Notes: generated by a model not told the origin, from the letters alone. DNA of 64,000 nt from Cereibacter azotoformans (GCA_017599285.1 JAGFXX010000001.1:248001-312000), one strand, 5' to 3'; counted from the first letter of the stretch, positions 1 through 9,700 are shown. Translations and numbers: made by a program.

Positions 1-69
1 CAGCACCATCTGGCCGGGCAGAAACTTCAGCGTCGCCGGGTTCGGCGTGGATTCGGTCTGGATGAACAT
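1..69 (-). CDS. NifU-like Fe-S scaffold protein (Nfu), N-terminal fragment
   Basis: Only the first 23 codons are inside the window; the gene continues past the left edge. The visible start MFIQTESTPNPATLKFLPGQ is the typical N-terminus of the Nfu N-terminal domain, found in alphaproteobacterial and mitochondrial NFU1-type proteins that deliver Fe-S clusters to target enzymes in the cytosol. The C-terminal NifU domain with its CxxC motif lies outside the window and cannot be checked. This is a housekeeping Fe-S protein family and by itself does not point to nitrogen fixation. Confidence 0.85.
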   Translation of the reverse strand, partial: MFIQTESTPNPATLKFLPGQMVL

Positions 70-175
70 GGGGCAGCCTCCGCGATCAGGTCCCGATATG
101 CGCTTCCCGACCCCCCGAGTCAAGAAAGGCGCCCGCACAGCGCGCAGATCGTCCGCCCGATCCCGGACCTGCGCC

Positions 176-223
176 CTTCATTCTGGGCCAAATATCCCGG
201 GGGTCCGGGGGCAGAGCCCCCGG
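176..223 (-). repeat. Interspersed hairpin/GATATTTGG element, copy 1
   Basis: Read on the minus strand: a hairpin with an 8-bp stem and 3-nt loop (CCGGGGGC TCT GCCCCCGG), then ACCCCCGGGATATTTGG and CCAGAATGAAG. It starts about 30 bases after the stop of the universal stress gene and points the same way, as a 3'-end element would. There is no U-run after the stem. It is one of seven related copies in the window. Confidence 0.8.
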
Positions 224-252
224 CCCTTGGCCCCGGCACGACCGCCAAAGGC

Positions 253-708
253 TCAGGTGATCGCCTCCAGCCGCTCCTTCGACATCTCGCCGGGCACGAT
301 GGTGATCGGGATCGGCAGGTTGCCCGAGTTCCGGCTCATCTGCGTGACCAGCGGGCCCGGCCCGGCCTTCTCGGTCGAGGCGCCGAGCACGAGCACCCCG
401 ATCGCCGGATCCTCCTTCACCTGCGCAAGGATCTCCTGCACCGGATCGCCCTCGCGGATCACAAGCTCGGGATCGATCCCCTGCCGGTCGCGCATCCACT
501 TGGCGAAGACCTCGAAATGGGCCTCGATCCGTTCGCGCGCCTCGCTGCGCATCAGGTCGGCGACGCCCATCCAGTGCTGGTATTCCTCGGGCGGGATGAT
601 CGACAGGATCTGCACCCCCGCGCCCGTGTGGGCGGCGCGCAGCGCGGCAAACCGCATCGCGTTCAGGCATTCGCGGCTGTCGTCCAGAACGACCAGAAAC
701 TTGCGCAT
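253..708 (-). CDS. Universal stress protein (UspA family)
   Basis: A 151-aa single-domain cytosolic protein. It opens with MRKFLVVLDDSRECLNAMRFA, the usual beta-1/alpha-1 of the Usp fold. The C-terminal part has VLVLGAST followed by a weak version of the nucleotide-binding glycine/serine pattern and ends in PITIVPG, the last beta-strand of the family. Family members respond to stress or starvation; the specific role and ATP binding here are not evident from sequence. The start is the internal ATG at 708, because upstream in-frame codons lie inside the aminotransferase gene in another frame. It lies 53 bases downstream of the aminotransferase on the same strand and may be co-transcribed. Confidence 0.88.
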   Translation of the reverse strand: MRKFLVVLDDSRECLNAMRFAALRAAHTGAGVQILSIIPPEEYQHWMGVADLMRSEARERIEAHFEVFAKWMRDRQGIDPELVIREGDPVQEILAQVKEDPAIGVLVLGASTEKAGPGPLVTQMSRNSGNLPIPITIVPGEMSKERLEAIT

Positions 709-761
709 CACACCCTCCCTGACCGCCGGATCATGGCGAAGCCCGCCCGAGGAGGCAAGCC

Positions 762-1625
762 TCAGCCGGCCGAACGGGCCCAGTCCCAGTAAAGCTGCCG
801 GGCCAGCCGCGTCACGGAACCCACCTGATAGGTCGTGCCGTCGAACTCCGTCACTGGTGTCACCTTGGCGAAGTTGCCCGACAGGAACACCTCGTCCGCC
901 CCGTGGAAATCCTCGAAGGTCAGCACCGTCTCGACCACATCCACCCCGTCCCCGCGGAGGTTCGCGATATGGCGCGCGCGGGTGATGCCGGACAGGAAGG
1001 TGCCGTTGGCCACCGGGGTGAAGACCACGCCGTCCTTTACCATGAAGACGTTCGCCGTCGCCGTCTCGGCCACATTGCCCATCGCATCGGCCACCAGCGC
1101 GTTGCCGTAGCCTTTCGACCGCGCCTCGACCAGCATCCGCGCATTGTTCGGATAAAGGCAACCCGCCTTGGCGTTGCAGACATTGTCCTCCAGCACCGGG
1201 CGGCGAAAGCGCGTGCGGGTGAGGGTGGTCGTGGCCTCGGGTGCGGGCATCGGCACTTCCTCGAGGCAGAGGGCGAAGCCGGTCGAGCCCGGCTTTGGCG
1301 CCACGCCCAGGTCGGACCCGTCGAGCGCCCAGTACATCGGCCGGATATAGACAGCCTGATCCCGCCCGTAGGCCCTGAGCCCGTCGCGGGCGATCGCCAC
1401 CATCTCGTCGGTGGCCACGGTCGGCGTGATCATCAGCGCCTCGGCCGAGCGGTTCACGCGGGCGCAGTGGGCCTCGAGGTCCGGCGCCACCCCGTCGAAG
1501 AACCGCGCCCCGTCGAACACCGAAGAGCCCTGCCAGATCCCGTGATCGGCCGCGCGCATGACCGGCACGTCGCCCTCGTGCCAGCGGCCCTCAAAGAAGG
1601 TGCGGATGTTCTTGCCGAATGCCAT
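762..1625 (-). CDS. Branched-chain amino acid aminotransferase-like protein (class IV PLP)
   Basis: A 287-aa fold-type IV aminotransferase that probably interconverts branched-chain amino acids and 2-oxo acids in the cytosol. The PLP lysine is probably K153 (VCNAKAGCLYPNN), and the family signature GNVAETATANVF with its conserved glutamate follows near residue 183. The N-terminal VPVMRAADHGIWQGSSVFDG matches the BCAT active-site region. The length fits short IlvE-type enzymes. It could instead be a paralogue acting on other amines or D-amino acids, since no ilv or leu genes are nearby. The start is the ATG at 1625, with a divergent gene upstream. Confidence 0.85.
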   Translation of the reverse strand: MAFGKNIRTFFEGRWHEGDVPVMRAADHGIWQGSSVFDGARFFDGVAPDLEAHCARVNRSAEALMITPTVATDEMVAIARDGLRAYGRDQAVYIRPMYWALDGSDLGVAPKPGSTGFALCLEEVPMPAPEATTTLTRTRFRRPVLEDNVCNAKAGCLYPNNARMLVEARSKGYGNALVADAMGNVAETATANVFMVKDGVVFTPVANGTFLSGITRARHIANLRGDGVDVVETVLTFEDFHGADEVFLSGNFAKVTPVTEFDGTTYQVGSVTRLARQLYWDWARSAG

Positions 1626-1839
1626 TCTGGTCTCCTGCCTCTTGCGGCCGCCACTTAATCACCGGGCGGGGGCCGGGTCCAGACGGCTCCCGGCCCGCCC
1701 GCTCCCGCCCCGGTCGGCGGATTTCCCCAGCGGAAACGAAACGTGAGTTGCCCGGAGAAACGGCCGGCACCACCTTGTCGGCAAGGCGCGGCCAGAAGCG
1801 GCCGCCTGCAACAAAAACACAACGAGCAGGACCATTTCC
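1626..1839. promoter_or_regulatory. Divergent intergenic region with GC hairpin
   Basis: This 214-base space separates the aminotransferase (minus) from the L,D-transpeptidase (plus) and must hold both promoters. A strong imperfect inverted repeat lies at 1664-1677 and 1689-1700 (GGGCGGG..CCGGG against CCCGG.CCCGCCC, with a two-base bulge). I cannot name a promoter class or regulator for it. Confidence 0.4.
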
Positions 1840-2388
1840 ATGCAGAAGCTCAACCTTCGACGGCGGGGGATCCTGTCGGCTTTGGCGGCCGCCGCAGCCG
1901 GGATCGCGCTGGCCGACGGGGCCCGCGAGGCTCAGGCCGCGCCACAGGCGCCGGTCCGTTGGCGCGATCATTTCCCGTCGCTCGCGCGCGGGGCGATTCT
2001 GGCCGACCTGCGGCAGCGCGCCGTCCTCTTCTGGTCCGAGGATGGAACTGTTCACCGTCGCTTTCCCGCAGCCGTGCCGGCGGCGCGCGATCTCTCGCGG
2101 GTGGGAGTGACGCGGATCATCCGCAAGGTCGAGGGCCCGACCTGGCGCCCGACGCCCGCCATGCGCGAGCGCGATCCGGGCCTGCCGGTGAGCCTTCCGC
2201 CGGGACCGGGCAATCCGTTCGGGACCCACGCGCTCTGTCTCGAATGGGACCATTTCCGCATCCACGGGATCTCCGATCCCGCTCTGTTGGGTGGCGAGGT
2301 CGCTCATGGCTGCATCGGGCTGCACAATGCCGACATCGCCGAGCTTTTCAGTCTGGCGCGGGTGGGCACGCAGGTCCGGCTGATCTGA
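1840..2388 (+). CDS. L,D-transpeptidase (YkuD domain), exported
   Basis: A 182-aa protein with a twin-arginine-like leader (RRRGILSALAAAAAG, likely cleaved near AQA, residue 33). The YkuD catalytic motif is HGCIGLHNADIAELF, with H156 and nucleophile C158; the upstream conserved IHG is at residues 141-143. The family cross-links peptidoglycan stems (3-3 links) or attaches proteins to the wall in the periplasm. The motif reads HGCIGL where most homologues have SHGCIRM, so the arginine is replaced. No LysM or second domain is present. It is a stand-alone gene with an AGCAGGA ribosome-binding site before the ATG. Confidence 0.88.
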   Translation: MQKLNLRRRGILSALAAAAAGIALADGAREAQAAPQAPVRWRDHFPSLARGAILADLRQRAVLFWSEDGTVHRRFPAAVPAARDLSRVGVTRIIRKVEGPTWRPTPAMRERDPGLPVSLPPGPGNPFGTHALCLEWDHFRIHGISDPALLGGEVAHGCIGLHNADIAELFSLARVGTQVRLI

Positions 2389-2410
2389 CATCACCGGCGG
2401 CCGGGGCGCA

Positions 2411-3292
2411 TCACTGGGTCGGCACGCGCCAGCGACGGTGGATCCAGAACCACTGGTCGAGGTGATCGCGCACCACCGCCTCAAGCGAGTCGTTCAGCGC
2501 CTGCGTCATCTCGGCCGGCGTGCCCCGTGCGATCGGATCCCCCACGCGGATATCGAAGTCGAGGCCGTTCTCGGCGCGGATCGCATAGACCGGCACCAGC
2601 GGCGCGTCATATTTCAGGGCCAGCTCTGCCGCCGAAAGGGCCGTCTTGGCCGGATGGCCGAAGAAGCGCAGCACCGCGCCGTCGCGCATGTGCACATCGA
2701 TCAGCAGCCCGAGCATGCCCCCGCCCTTCAGGTGGCGCAGCATGCCCGCGAACCCCGCCTTGCCGCGCGGGAAGACGGGGCCTCCGATCGCGGCCATGGC
2801 CTGAACGTAATGCTCGTTGAAATAGCGGTTGTTCATCGGCCGGTAGAGGCCCCCGATGCGGAACCCGCGGGCCCGGAGGGCTGCCCGGCTCGCGTCGTAA
2901 TTGCCGAAATGCCCGGTCACGAGGACAACCGGCCGCCCTTCGGCATGGGCGGCCTCGAGCGTGGCAAGACCCGGACCCGTGACGGGATTGCGCGACGCGC
3001 GTTCGACAAAGGCCTGGCCCGAGTAGGATTCGATCACCGCCCGCCCGACATTGTCCGGCACCTTGCGCATGAGGCGGCGAACCTCGGCCGGCGGCAGGTC
3101 GGGCAGAACGCGGGCGAGATTGTCCCTCACCCGCCGGTCCCAGCCCGCAAGGGGGGCGATCAGGCGCGACATGACCCAGCCGCAGAGCGGAACGCGCCAC
3201 TCGTAAGGCAGCAGGAGCAGCGCACCGATGAGGGTGCGCAACAGGCGATCTTGCGCCCAGGCGGCGGGTCCGGTTCGTCTGGAAGCCATCAT
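2411..3292 (-). CDS. Lauroyl/myristoyl-type lipid A acyltransferase (LpxL/LpxM family)
   Basis: A 293-aa inner-membrane-associated acyltransferase. One hydrophobic segment near residues 18-45 anchors it, and the HX4D motif is H128-F-G-N-Y-D133, followed by RPMNN (residues 155-159) as in LpxL-type enzymes. The family transfers secondary acyl chains from acyl-ACP to the lipid A precursor at the inner leaflet; some members acylate other lipids. No other lpx gene is nearby, so the acceptor is uncertain. The start could be M1 or M2 (MMASRR). It converges with the L,D-transpeptidase. Confidence 0.85.
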   Translation of the reverse strand: MMASRRTGPAAWAQDRLLRTLIGALLLLPYEWRVPLCGWVMSRLIAPLAGWDRRVRDNLARVLPDLPPAEVRRLMRKVPDNVGRAVIESYSGQAFVERASRNPVTGPGLATLEAAHAEGRPVVLVTGHFGNYDASRAALRARGFRIGGLYRPMNNRYFNEHYVQAMAAIGGPVFPRGKAGFAGMLRHLKGGGMLGLLIDVHMRDGAVLRFFGHPAKTALSAAELALKYDAPLVPVYAIRAENGLDFDIRVGDPIARGTPAEMTQALNDSLEAVVRDHLDQWFWIHRRWRVPTQ

Positions 3293-3504
3293 CTCCGCGG
3301 CCAGCGCCGCATTTGTGGGACAGGGCAGACATAGAGACGCCCGCCCGGAAGCTCAAGCCGAGGGGCCGGAACCCCTGCAGGAGGCCCGGCTCGTGCAGGG
3401 GCGGCTCGGCGGGCAGCCCATGCGGAGGGGCTGCTTTCCCCCTGCGTCGGCTCCCGGGAGAGCTGCGCCGCGGACGGCGGATGGCGAGGCGGCAAGGGGC
3501 CTGC

Positions 3505-4575
3505 CTAGTCGGCCTCACCCTCCACCACGAGCACCAGCTCGCCTGCGACTTCGAGTTGGCGGATGCCGGCAACGACCGAATTCATCGCCTCCTCCGCCTC
3601 CTTGTCCTTTACCCGGCCGCGCGCCGTGGCATCTTCGCGCAGCGCCTGCGCGAGCCGCTGCGACATGTTGGAGAGGAGGAATTCCACCCCCTCCGACAGG
3701 TCCGGCCGCGTCGAGGCGGCGGCCACCACCGTGACCAGACGCCCCTGATCCACGACGCGCGCCACCTTGGGCACGTCGCGCGCCAACAGCCGCCGGGGCA
3801 CATGCTGAAAGGTGAAGATCGCCTTCCGCACCTGTTCGGCGAAGGCCGCGTCGGTCTCGTCGAGGCCTTTCAGCACGTCGTCGCGGGTCATCGCGGCCGA
3901 GACGTTGAGGATTGCGCCCACCCGTTCGACAGGCGTGGCTGTGAAGGCGCGCGCAGGCTCGGCGTCAAGCTGCGTCAGCAGCGAGATCCCGATCCGGCGG
4001 ACGGTCTCGGGCTCGACCGAGCCGGTCATCGAGACGGCGTAGGCCACGCGCCGCGCCTTCTCGCCCGGCAGCTTGCCGAGAAGGTCCGCGGCCTTGGGCA
4101 CCGGCAGTTTGGACAGCATGACGGCCGCCACCTCGACGCTTTCCTCTTCCAGCACCTTGAGCAGCGATTCGGCGGGCATCGTGACCAGACGTTCCCACGG
4201 ATCGCCCTTCGCGCCGGCCTGGCGCCGCAGGCGGGTGGCCGCCGTCGGGCTGATATGGCCGTCCATCACGGCCAGCGCCCCTTCGAGCCCGCCGGGGAAA
4301 GAAAGGCCCACGGCCTCAAGCTCGCCCACGAACTCTTCGACCACGGCGGTCATGGTCGCGCGGTCGATCGTGCGCATCCGGGCCATCTGCTCGGCGAGGC
4401 CCTCCTGCATGTCCTCGGGCAGGGCGGTCAGCAGCAGGGGCGCACCCTCCGCCAGCAGAAGCCGCACGATGATGGCCGCCTTTTCGCGGCGGGAGAGGGG
4501 GCGTGGCTCCCCCTCGTCCCTCTCGATGGGAACCGCCCGCTGAACCGGGCGTATTCGTGCCATAGCCTGTGACAT
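3505..4575 (-). CDS. fliG: Divergent flagellar motor switch protein FliG, orphan
   Basis: A 356-aa protein with the three-part alpha-helical build of FliG, the rotor component that couples FliF to the stator and to FliM. The N-domain starts near residue 27 (LSRREKAAIIVRLLLAEGA). The middle domain has WERLVTMPAESLLKVLEEESVEVAAVMLSKL, where the usual EHPQ motif has become ESVE (around residues 145-148). The C-domain (about 215-350) keeps the helical pattern, but the charged torque helix is rewritten. No other flagellar gene is in the window. It may belong to a second flagellar set encoded elsewhere, which I infer from the known two sets in R. sphaeroides. Confidence 0.75.
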   Translation of the reverse strand: MSQAMARIRPVQRAVPIERDEGEPRPLSRREKAAIIVRLLLAEGAPLLLTALPEDMQEGLAEQMARMRTIDRATMTAVVEEFVGELEAVGLSFPGGLEGALAVMDGHISPTAATRLRRQAGAKGDPWERLVTMPAESLLKVLEEESVEVAAVMLSKLPVPKAADLLGKLPGEKARRVAYAVSMTGSVEPETVRRIGISLLTQLDAEPARAFTATPVERVGAILNVSAAMTRDDVLKGLDETDAAFAEQVRKAIFTFQHVPRRLLARDVPKVARVVDQGRLVTVVAAASTRPDLSEGVEFLLSNMSQRLAQALREDATARGRVKDKEAEEAMNSVVAGIRQLEVAGELVLVVEGEAD

Positions 4576-4634
4576 GCTGCCCCGAATCGCTGTCTCTACC
4601 GGGGCAGCTTGGCCGGCGGGCGGTTAATGCCGCC

Positions 4635-4790
4635 TTAGCCGGTGACGGTCGTGCAGGCCTTGGCCACCGGATCATAGACCTGCCCGTCGCCACAGATGGA
4701 GACGGTGGTCTGGTGCTTCATCGGGCAGTCCGCCAGAGCGAGCGCGGGTGCGGCGATGAGGGCGAGGGTCGCGAGGGTCAGCTTCGTCAT
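4635..4790 (-). CDS. Small secreted cysteine-containing protein, 51 aa
   Basis: A 51-aa protein with a clear Sec signal peptide (MTKLTLATLALIAAPALALA, cleavage before DC at about residue 20). The mature part is about 31 residues with three cysteines (C22, C33, C46). A very good ribosome-binding site, AGGAGGAA, lies 4-5 bases before the ATG. I do not recognise the family. It probably lives in the periplasm, with one disulfide and one free thiol or metal ligand. It lies between fliG and purB on the same strand, with a hairpin terminator in between. Confidence 0.65.
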   Translation of the reverse strand: MTKLTLATLALIAAPALALADCPMKHQTTVSICGDGQVYDPVAKACTTVTG

Positions 4791-4859
4791 TCATTCCTCC
4801 TGTCAGGGGTGGGATGGCAAAGGCCGGCGTCAATCGCACCAACGAAGGCTAACATGATT

Positions 4860-4886
4860 CGCCCCGCGGCCAGAGACCGCGGGGCG
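4860..4886 (-). terminator. Hairpin downstream of purB
   Basis: A 10-bp perfect stem (CGCCCCGCGG against CCGCGGGGCG) with a 7-nt loop, about 32 bases after the purB stop. No long U-run follows on the minus strand (AATCATGTT), so it is either a weak intrinsic terminator or a 3'-protecting hairpin. Confidence 0.5.
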
Positions 4887-4917
4887 TCACGCACGCGTGA
4901 AGGGCAGACTTTCCCGC

Positions 4918-6222
4918 TCAGGCTCCGAAGACGCGGGCGAAGATCGTATCGACGTGCTTGAGATGGTAGCCGAGGTCGAACTTCTCCTCGATCTCGGCCG
5001 GGCTCAGCGCGGCCGTCACTTCGGGATCGGCCAGCAGCTCCTCCTTGAAGTCCTTGCCCTCTTCCCAGACCTTCATCGCGTTGCGCTGCACGAGGCGATA
5101 GCTGTCCTCGCGGCTCACGCCGGCCTGCGTCAGGGCCAGCAGCACGCGCTGGCTCATCACGAGGCCGCGGAACTTGTTCATGTTCTTCAGCATGTTCTCG
5201 GGATAGACCACGAGCTTTTCCACCACACCCGCCAGCCGGTGCAGCGCGAAATCCAGCGTGATCGTGGCGTCGGGGCCGATGGCGCGCTCCACCGAGGAAT
5301 GCGAGATGTCGCGTTCGTGCCAGAGCGCCACGTTCTCCATCGCCGGGATGACGGCCATCCGCACCAGCCGCGCAAGGCCGGTCAGGTTCTCGGTCAGCAC
5401 CGGGTTGCGCTTGTGCGGCATCGCCGACGAGCCCTTCTGGCCGGGCGAGAAGAACTCTTCCGCTTCCAGCACCTCGGTGCGCTGCATGTGCCGGATCTCG
5501 ATCGCGACGTTTTCGATCGACGAGGCGATGACCCCCAGCGTGGCGAAGAACATGGCGTGCCGGTCGCGCGGGATCACCTGGGTCGAGATCGGCTCGGGGA
5601 GGAGGCCCAGCTTCTCGCAGACATGCTCCTCGACGCGGGGGTCGATGTTGGCGAAGGTGCCGACGGCGCCCGAGATCGCGCCGGTGGCGACCTCGGCGCG
5701 CGCATTGACGAGGCGCGTGCGGTTCCTCGCCATCTCGGCGTAGAAGCGCGCGAAGGTCAGGCCCATCGTCGTCGGCTCGGCATGAATGCCGTGGCTGCGC
5801 CCGATGCGGACGGTGTCCTTATGCTCGTAGGCACGGGTCTTCAGCGCCGCCAGCACCCGGTCGAGGCCGGCCAGCAGCAGGTCGGCCGCGCGCACGAGCT
5901 GGATGTTCAGCGTGGTGTCGAGCACGTCCGACGAGGTCATGCCCTGATGGACGAAGCGCGCCTCGTCCGATCCCACGATCTCGGCCAGATGGGTCAGGAA
6001 GGCGATCACGTCATGCTTGGTCACCGCCTCGATCTCGTCGATGCGGGCGACGTCGAAGGTGGCGTCGGCGGCCTTCCAGACGGCTTCGGCATTGGCCTTC
6101 GGGATCACGCCAAGGGCGGCCTGCGCGTCGCAGGCATGGGCCTCGATCTCGAACCAGATGCGGAACTTCGTCTCGGGCGACCAGATGGCCACCATGTCGG
6201 GGCGGGAATAGCGCGGGATCAT
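4918..6222 (-). CDS. purB: Adenylosuccinate lyase
   Basis: A 434-aa cytosolic fumarase/aspartase-superfamily enzyme. It cleaves SAICAR to AICAR and adenylosuccinate to AMP in purine synthesis. The superfamily signature GSSAMPHKRNP is at residues 264-274, including the catalytic serine loop; TSSDVLDT is near residue 97 and RSHGIHAEPTT near 142 (catalytic histidine). Length is standard. The start MIPRYSRPDM at 6222 is typical for the family and has AGGAGAGG upstream; the longer open frame upstream is read-through of non-coding sequence. It is the only other purine gene here besides purC at 45.6 kb. Confidence 0.97.
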   Translation of the reverse strand: MIPRYSRPDMVAIWSPETKFRIWFEIEAHACDAQAALGVIPKANAEAVWKAADATFDVARIDEIEAVTKHDVIAFLTHLAEIVGSDEARFVHQGMTSSDVLDTTLNIQLVRAADLLLAGLDRVLAALKTRAYEHKDTVRIGRSHGIHAEPTTMGLTFARFYAEMARNRTRLVNARAEVATGAISGAVGTFANIDPRVEEHVCEKLGLLPEPISTQVIPRDRHAMFFATLGVIASSIENVAIEIRHMQRTEVLEAEEFFSPGQKGSSAMPHKRNPVLTENLTGLARLVRMAVIPAMENVALWHERDISHSSVERAIGPDATITLDFALHRLAGVVEKLVVYPENMLKNMNKFRGLVMSQRVLLALTQAGVSREDSYRLVQRNAMKVWEEGKDFKEELLADPEVTAALSPAEIEEKFDLGYHLKHVDTIFARVFGA

Positions 6223-6335
6223 CGGGGCCTCTCCTTCTACCGGCGCGGTCGCCTTAGCGCCGGGCGCCGGTGCTGGCAAGGCTTGCGCAGGCGCGGCTGC
6301 GGTCGCGGGCCGGTCAGGCGGGCCGGTGGGCGGTG

Positions 6336-6593
6336 TCAGAGCGGCTCGGCGTCGCGGTAGAGTTCCCACTCCTCGAGCGTGCGGCCGTCGGGCAGGTGGC
6401 AATAGCCCGTGCTGCCCGCACCCTCGGCGCGGATCTCGAGCCGGCCCCCCTGGCGGGCGCAATAGACCGAGGCGGGATTGGCCATGCCGGGCCGGTGGAG
6501 GTCGGCCGTCGCGGCGACGGGGGCAGGGTCCGGGCTTCCTCCGCAGGCGGGCAGGGCGAGAAGCAGCAGGATCGGGGCGCGGGAACGAAGCAT
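6336..6593 (-). CDS. DUF333 lipoprotein
   Basis: An 85-aa small lipoprotein with signal MLRSRAPILLLLALPAC and lipobox LPAC (C17). The rest is a DUF333 domain: NPASVYCARQGG, then GYCHLPDGRTLEEWELYR, with two cysteines that could pair. DUF333 proteins are short envelope proteins, often labelled putative hemolysin without good evidence. It lies between the RND permease and purB on the same strand, with roughly 110-140-base gaps, so it is probably transcribed on its own. Confidence 0.85.
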   Translation of the reverse strand: MLRSRAPILLLLALPACGGSPDPAPVAATADLHRPGMANPASVYCARQGGRLEIRAEGAGSTGYCHLPDGRTLEEWELYRDAEPL

Positions 6594-6733
6594 GGGGCTG
6601 GCCTTCGGCGGAACGGATCAAGCGGGCGCGCAACAGGGCGGGCGAGAGGCGATCTTCGCCTGCCACCGCCGTCCCCGCAAGGCCGCACGAGGGCGCCGGG
6701 GGACGGGGAGGCGGGGCACCGCCTCCTCGCGGA

Positions 6734-9700
6734 TCATTCGGCGGGCACCGGCTCGGCCGGCTTCGCGCCCGGCTGGGTTGCCTCGTGCAACTCGCGCAGC
6801 AGCCGGCTCTGCTCCTCGGCCTTGGGTTTGGACAGACCCGCGAGCAGAAGATAGGCCACCGGCGTGAGATAGAGCGTGGCGATGGTGGCAAGGCCCAGCC
6901 CGCCGACGATGATCCAGCCCAGAACCTCGCGCGCCTCGGCCCCTGCGCCGAAGGCCAGCACCAGCGGCAGGCCGCCCAGCACCGTGGCGATCATGGTCAT
7001 CATCACGGGGCGGAGCCGGATGGCGCAGGCATCCTCGATCGCCTGCCGTACCGAATACCCCTCGTCCCGCAGCTGGTTCGCGAACTCGACGATCAGGATG
7101 CCGTTCTTGGCCATGATCCCCACCAGCAGCACCAGACCGATCTGGCTGTAGACGTTGAGGCTGCCGCCCGTGGCCACCAGCGCAAAGACCGCGCAGGCCA
7201 GACCCAGGGGCACGGTGGCCATGACGATGAAGGCCGAGACGAAGCTCTCGAACTGGGCCGCCAGCACCAGAAGGACGATGACGATGGCAAAGCCGAAGGT
7301 CGCCGTCAGCCCCGAGGAGGTCTCGCCCAGCGTGGCGGCCTCGGCCAGAGGCTCGATGCGGCTGTCGCCCGGCAGGATGTCGGCCGCGAGACGCTCGACC
7401 TCGTCCAGCGCCTCGCCCAGTGCCATGGCGGGCGTCAGGCTTGCCGTCACAGGCACCGCACGCAGCTGCCCCTCGCGCGAAAGCTCGGGCGCCACCGCGC
7501 GTTCGGTCAGCGTCACGAAGCTCGAGATCGGGACCATCTGCCCGTCGCCGGCCTGCACGAAGATCCGCTCGAGATCGCCCGGATCGTTCACCGGCTCGGC
7601 CGTGGAGAGCATCTGGATGTCGTAGCTCGAATCGTCGAGGAACACCGTCCCGACCGTCCGGCCATCGAGCACGGCCTGCAGCGCGTCGCCAAGGCCGGTG
7701 ATCTCGATGCCAAGGTCGGAGGCGCGGGTGCGGTCCACCTCGATGTAGAGCTGCGGCTGGGTCGTCTCGTAGCCAAGGCGGACCTGGCCGAAGGCGGGAT
7801 TCTCCTCCATGCGCTCGACCAGTTGTTGCGCGCTCTCCGCAAGACGGGCGTAGCTGTCGCCCACCACCGCGAAGCTCAGGCCCTGGCCCGCGCCGCGAAC
7901 CCCCAGCGAGTTCGGCTGGATCGCAAAGGCGCGGATGCCCACGATGTCGCGCAGCCCCCGGTTCAGCTCTTCCGCGATCTCCTGCTGGCTGCGGTCGCGC
8001 GCCTCCCACGGCGCGAGCGAGATCACCATGAAGCCGCGGTTGTCGCGGCTGCCCGACCCGGCGATGGCAAAGACATTGACGACCTCGCCGCGGTCGCGGA
8101 GCGGCCCGATCAGATCCTCGATCTCGCGCATCTTGCGGTCGGTGTAGTCCAGCGCCACGCCCTGCGGGGCCTGAACCGACATGAGGATCACCGAACGGTC
8201 CTCGGGCGGGGTCAGCTCCTGCTTGAGCGTGCCGAAGAGGAAGGTGGCGGTCAGCGCAAAACCCGCCGCGATCGCCAGGACGACGAAGGGCGCGTCGAGT
8301 GCCCAGTGCAGCGTCCGCCGGTAGAAGGCCGCCAGCGTCCGCCCGAGCCAGACGACCGGGCCGCGGGCCTCGCCCCCGTCGCCTGCGCGCAGGAAGCGGC
8401 TGGCCAGGACCGGACAGAGGCTGAGGGCGGTGATCGACGACAGCAGGACCGAGATCGCCAGCGTGAAGCCGAACTCGCGGAAGAGCCCGCCAGTCTGGCC
8501 CGGCAGGAAGGAGAGCGGAATGAAGACGGCGGCCAGCGTCGTCGTCGTGGCGATGACGGCGAAGAACACCTGCTGCGTGCCGAGCACGGCCGCCGCCCGC
8601 GCGCCGATCCCCTGCGAGCGCCAGCGCACGATGTTCTCGAGCACCACGATCGCATCGTCCACCACCATCCCGGTGGCCAGCACCAGCGCGAGCAGCGTGA
8701 GGATGTTGATGGAAAAGCCCGCCAGCCAGATGGCCGCCAGCGTGCCCACCAGCGCCACCGGAATGGCCAGCGTCGGGATCAGCGTGGCGCGGAAGTCGCG
8801 CAGGAAGAGATAGATGATCGCCACCACGATCAGCACCGAGATGCCGAGCGCGATCTCGACCTCGTGGATCGCGCCGTTGATGAAGGTGGCATCGTCCGAG
8901 GTCACGAAGATGCGCACGTCGTCGGGCAGGTCGTCCTGCAGCCCGGCCACGATCTCGCGCACCGCCTTCGAGATTTCGAGCGTGTTGCTCTGGGCCTGCC
9001 GGATGATGCCGAGGCCCACCCCGTTCTGGCCGTTGGCGCGCAGGTAGGAGGCGCCGGGCTCGGGGCCGATCTCCACCGAGGCCACGTCGCCGAGCCGCAC
9101 GTTCGGCGCGATCTCGAGGGCTTCGAAGGCCGCGGGCGTCGAGACGGTCGCGGTCGTGCGCACCACGAGGCTCTGCCGGTCGGAGGTGAGCGAGCCGGCC
9201 GGCGCGTCATAGGCCACATTGGCGAGCGCCGTCCGCAGGCTGGCGAGCGTCAGCCCGCGCGAGGCCAGCTGCATCAGGTCGATGTCCACCCGGAAGATCG
9301 GCGCACGGTCGCCGTAGATCTGCAGGTCGGCCACGCCCGGCGCGGCCAGAAGGCGGCTCTCGATCTGGTCCTCGACCAGCTGGGTCAGCTCCTGCGCCGA
9401 GCGGCGCGGCGAGGTCACGGCCACGCGCATCACGGCCTCGGAATTGGCGTCGGCCTTCACGATGCGCGGTTCGTCGGCGTCATCGGGCAGGTTGTTGCGG
9501 ATGCGCGAGATCGAGTCGCGCATGTCGCTGGCCGCCACGTCGAGGTTGGTGTCGTCGTTGAACTCGACCGTCACCTGGCTGCGCCCGAAGCGCGAGCTGG
9601 CCGAGATCGACTTGACGCCCGCCACCCGCGAGGCCGCGCCCTCGATCTCGTCGGTCACCTCCTGGTCGATCGTCTCGGAGGATGCGCCGTCGAAGGTGGT

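Noticed and set aside
1-69. Nitrogen-fixation gene because of NifU similarity
   Set aside because: The N-terminus is that of the general Nfu Fe-S carrier; no nif gene is in the window.
4576-4634. Sigma-54 promoter upstream of fliG
   Set aside because: No GG-N10-GC pair with the needed spacing could be found in the gap before the start.
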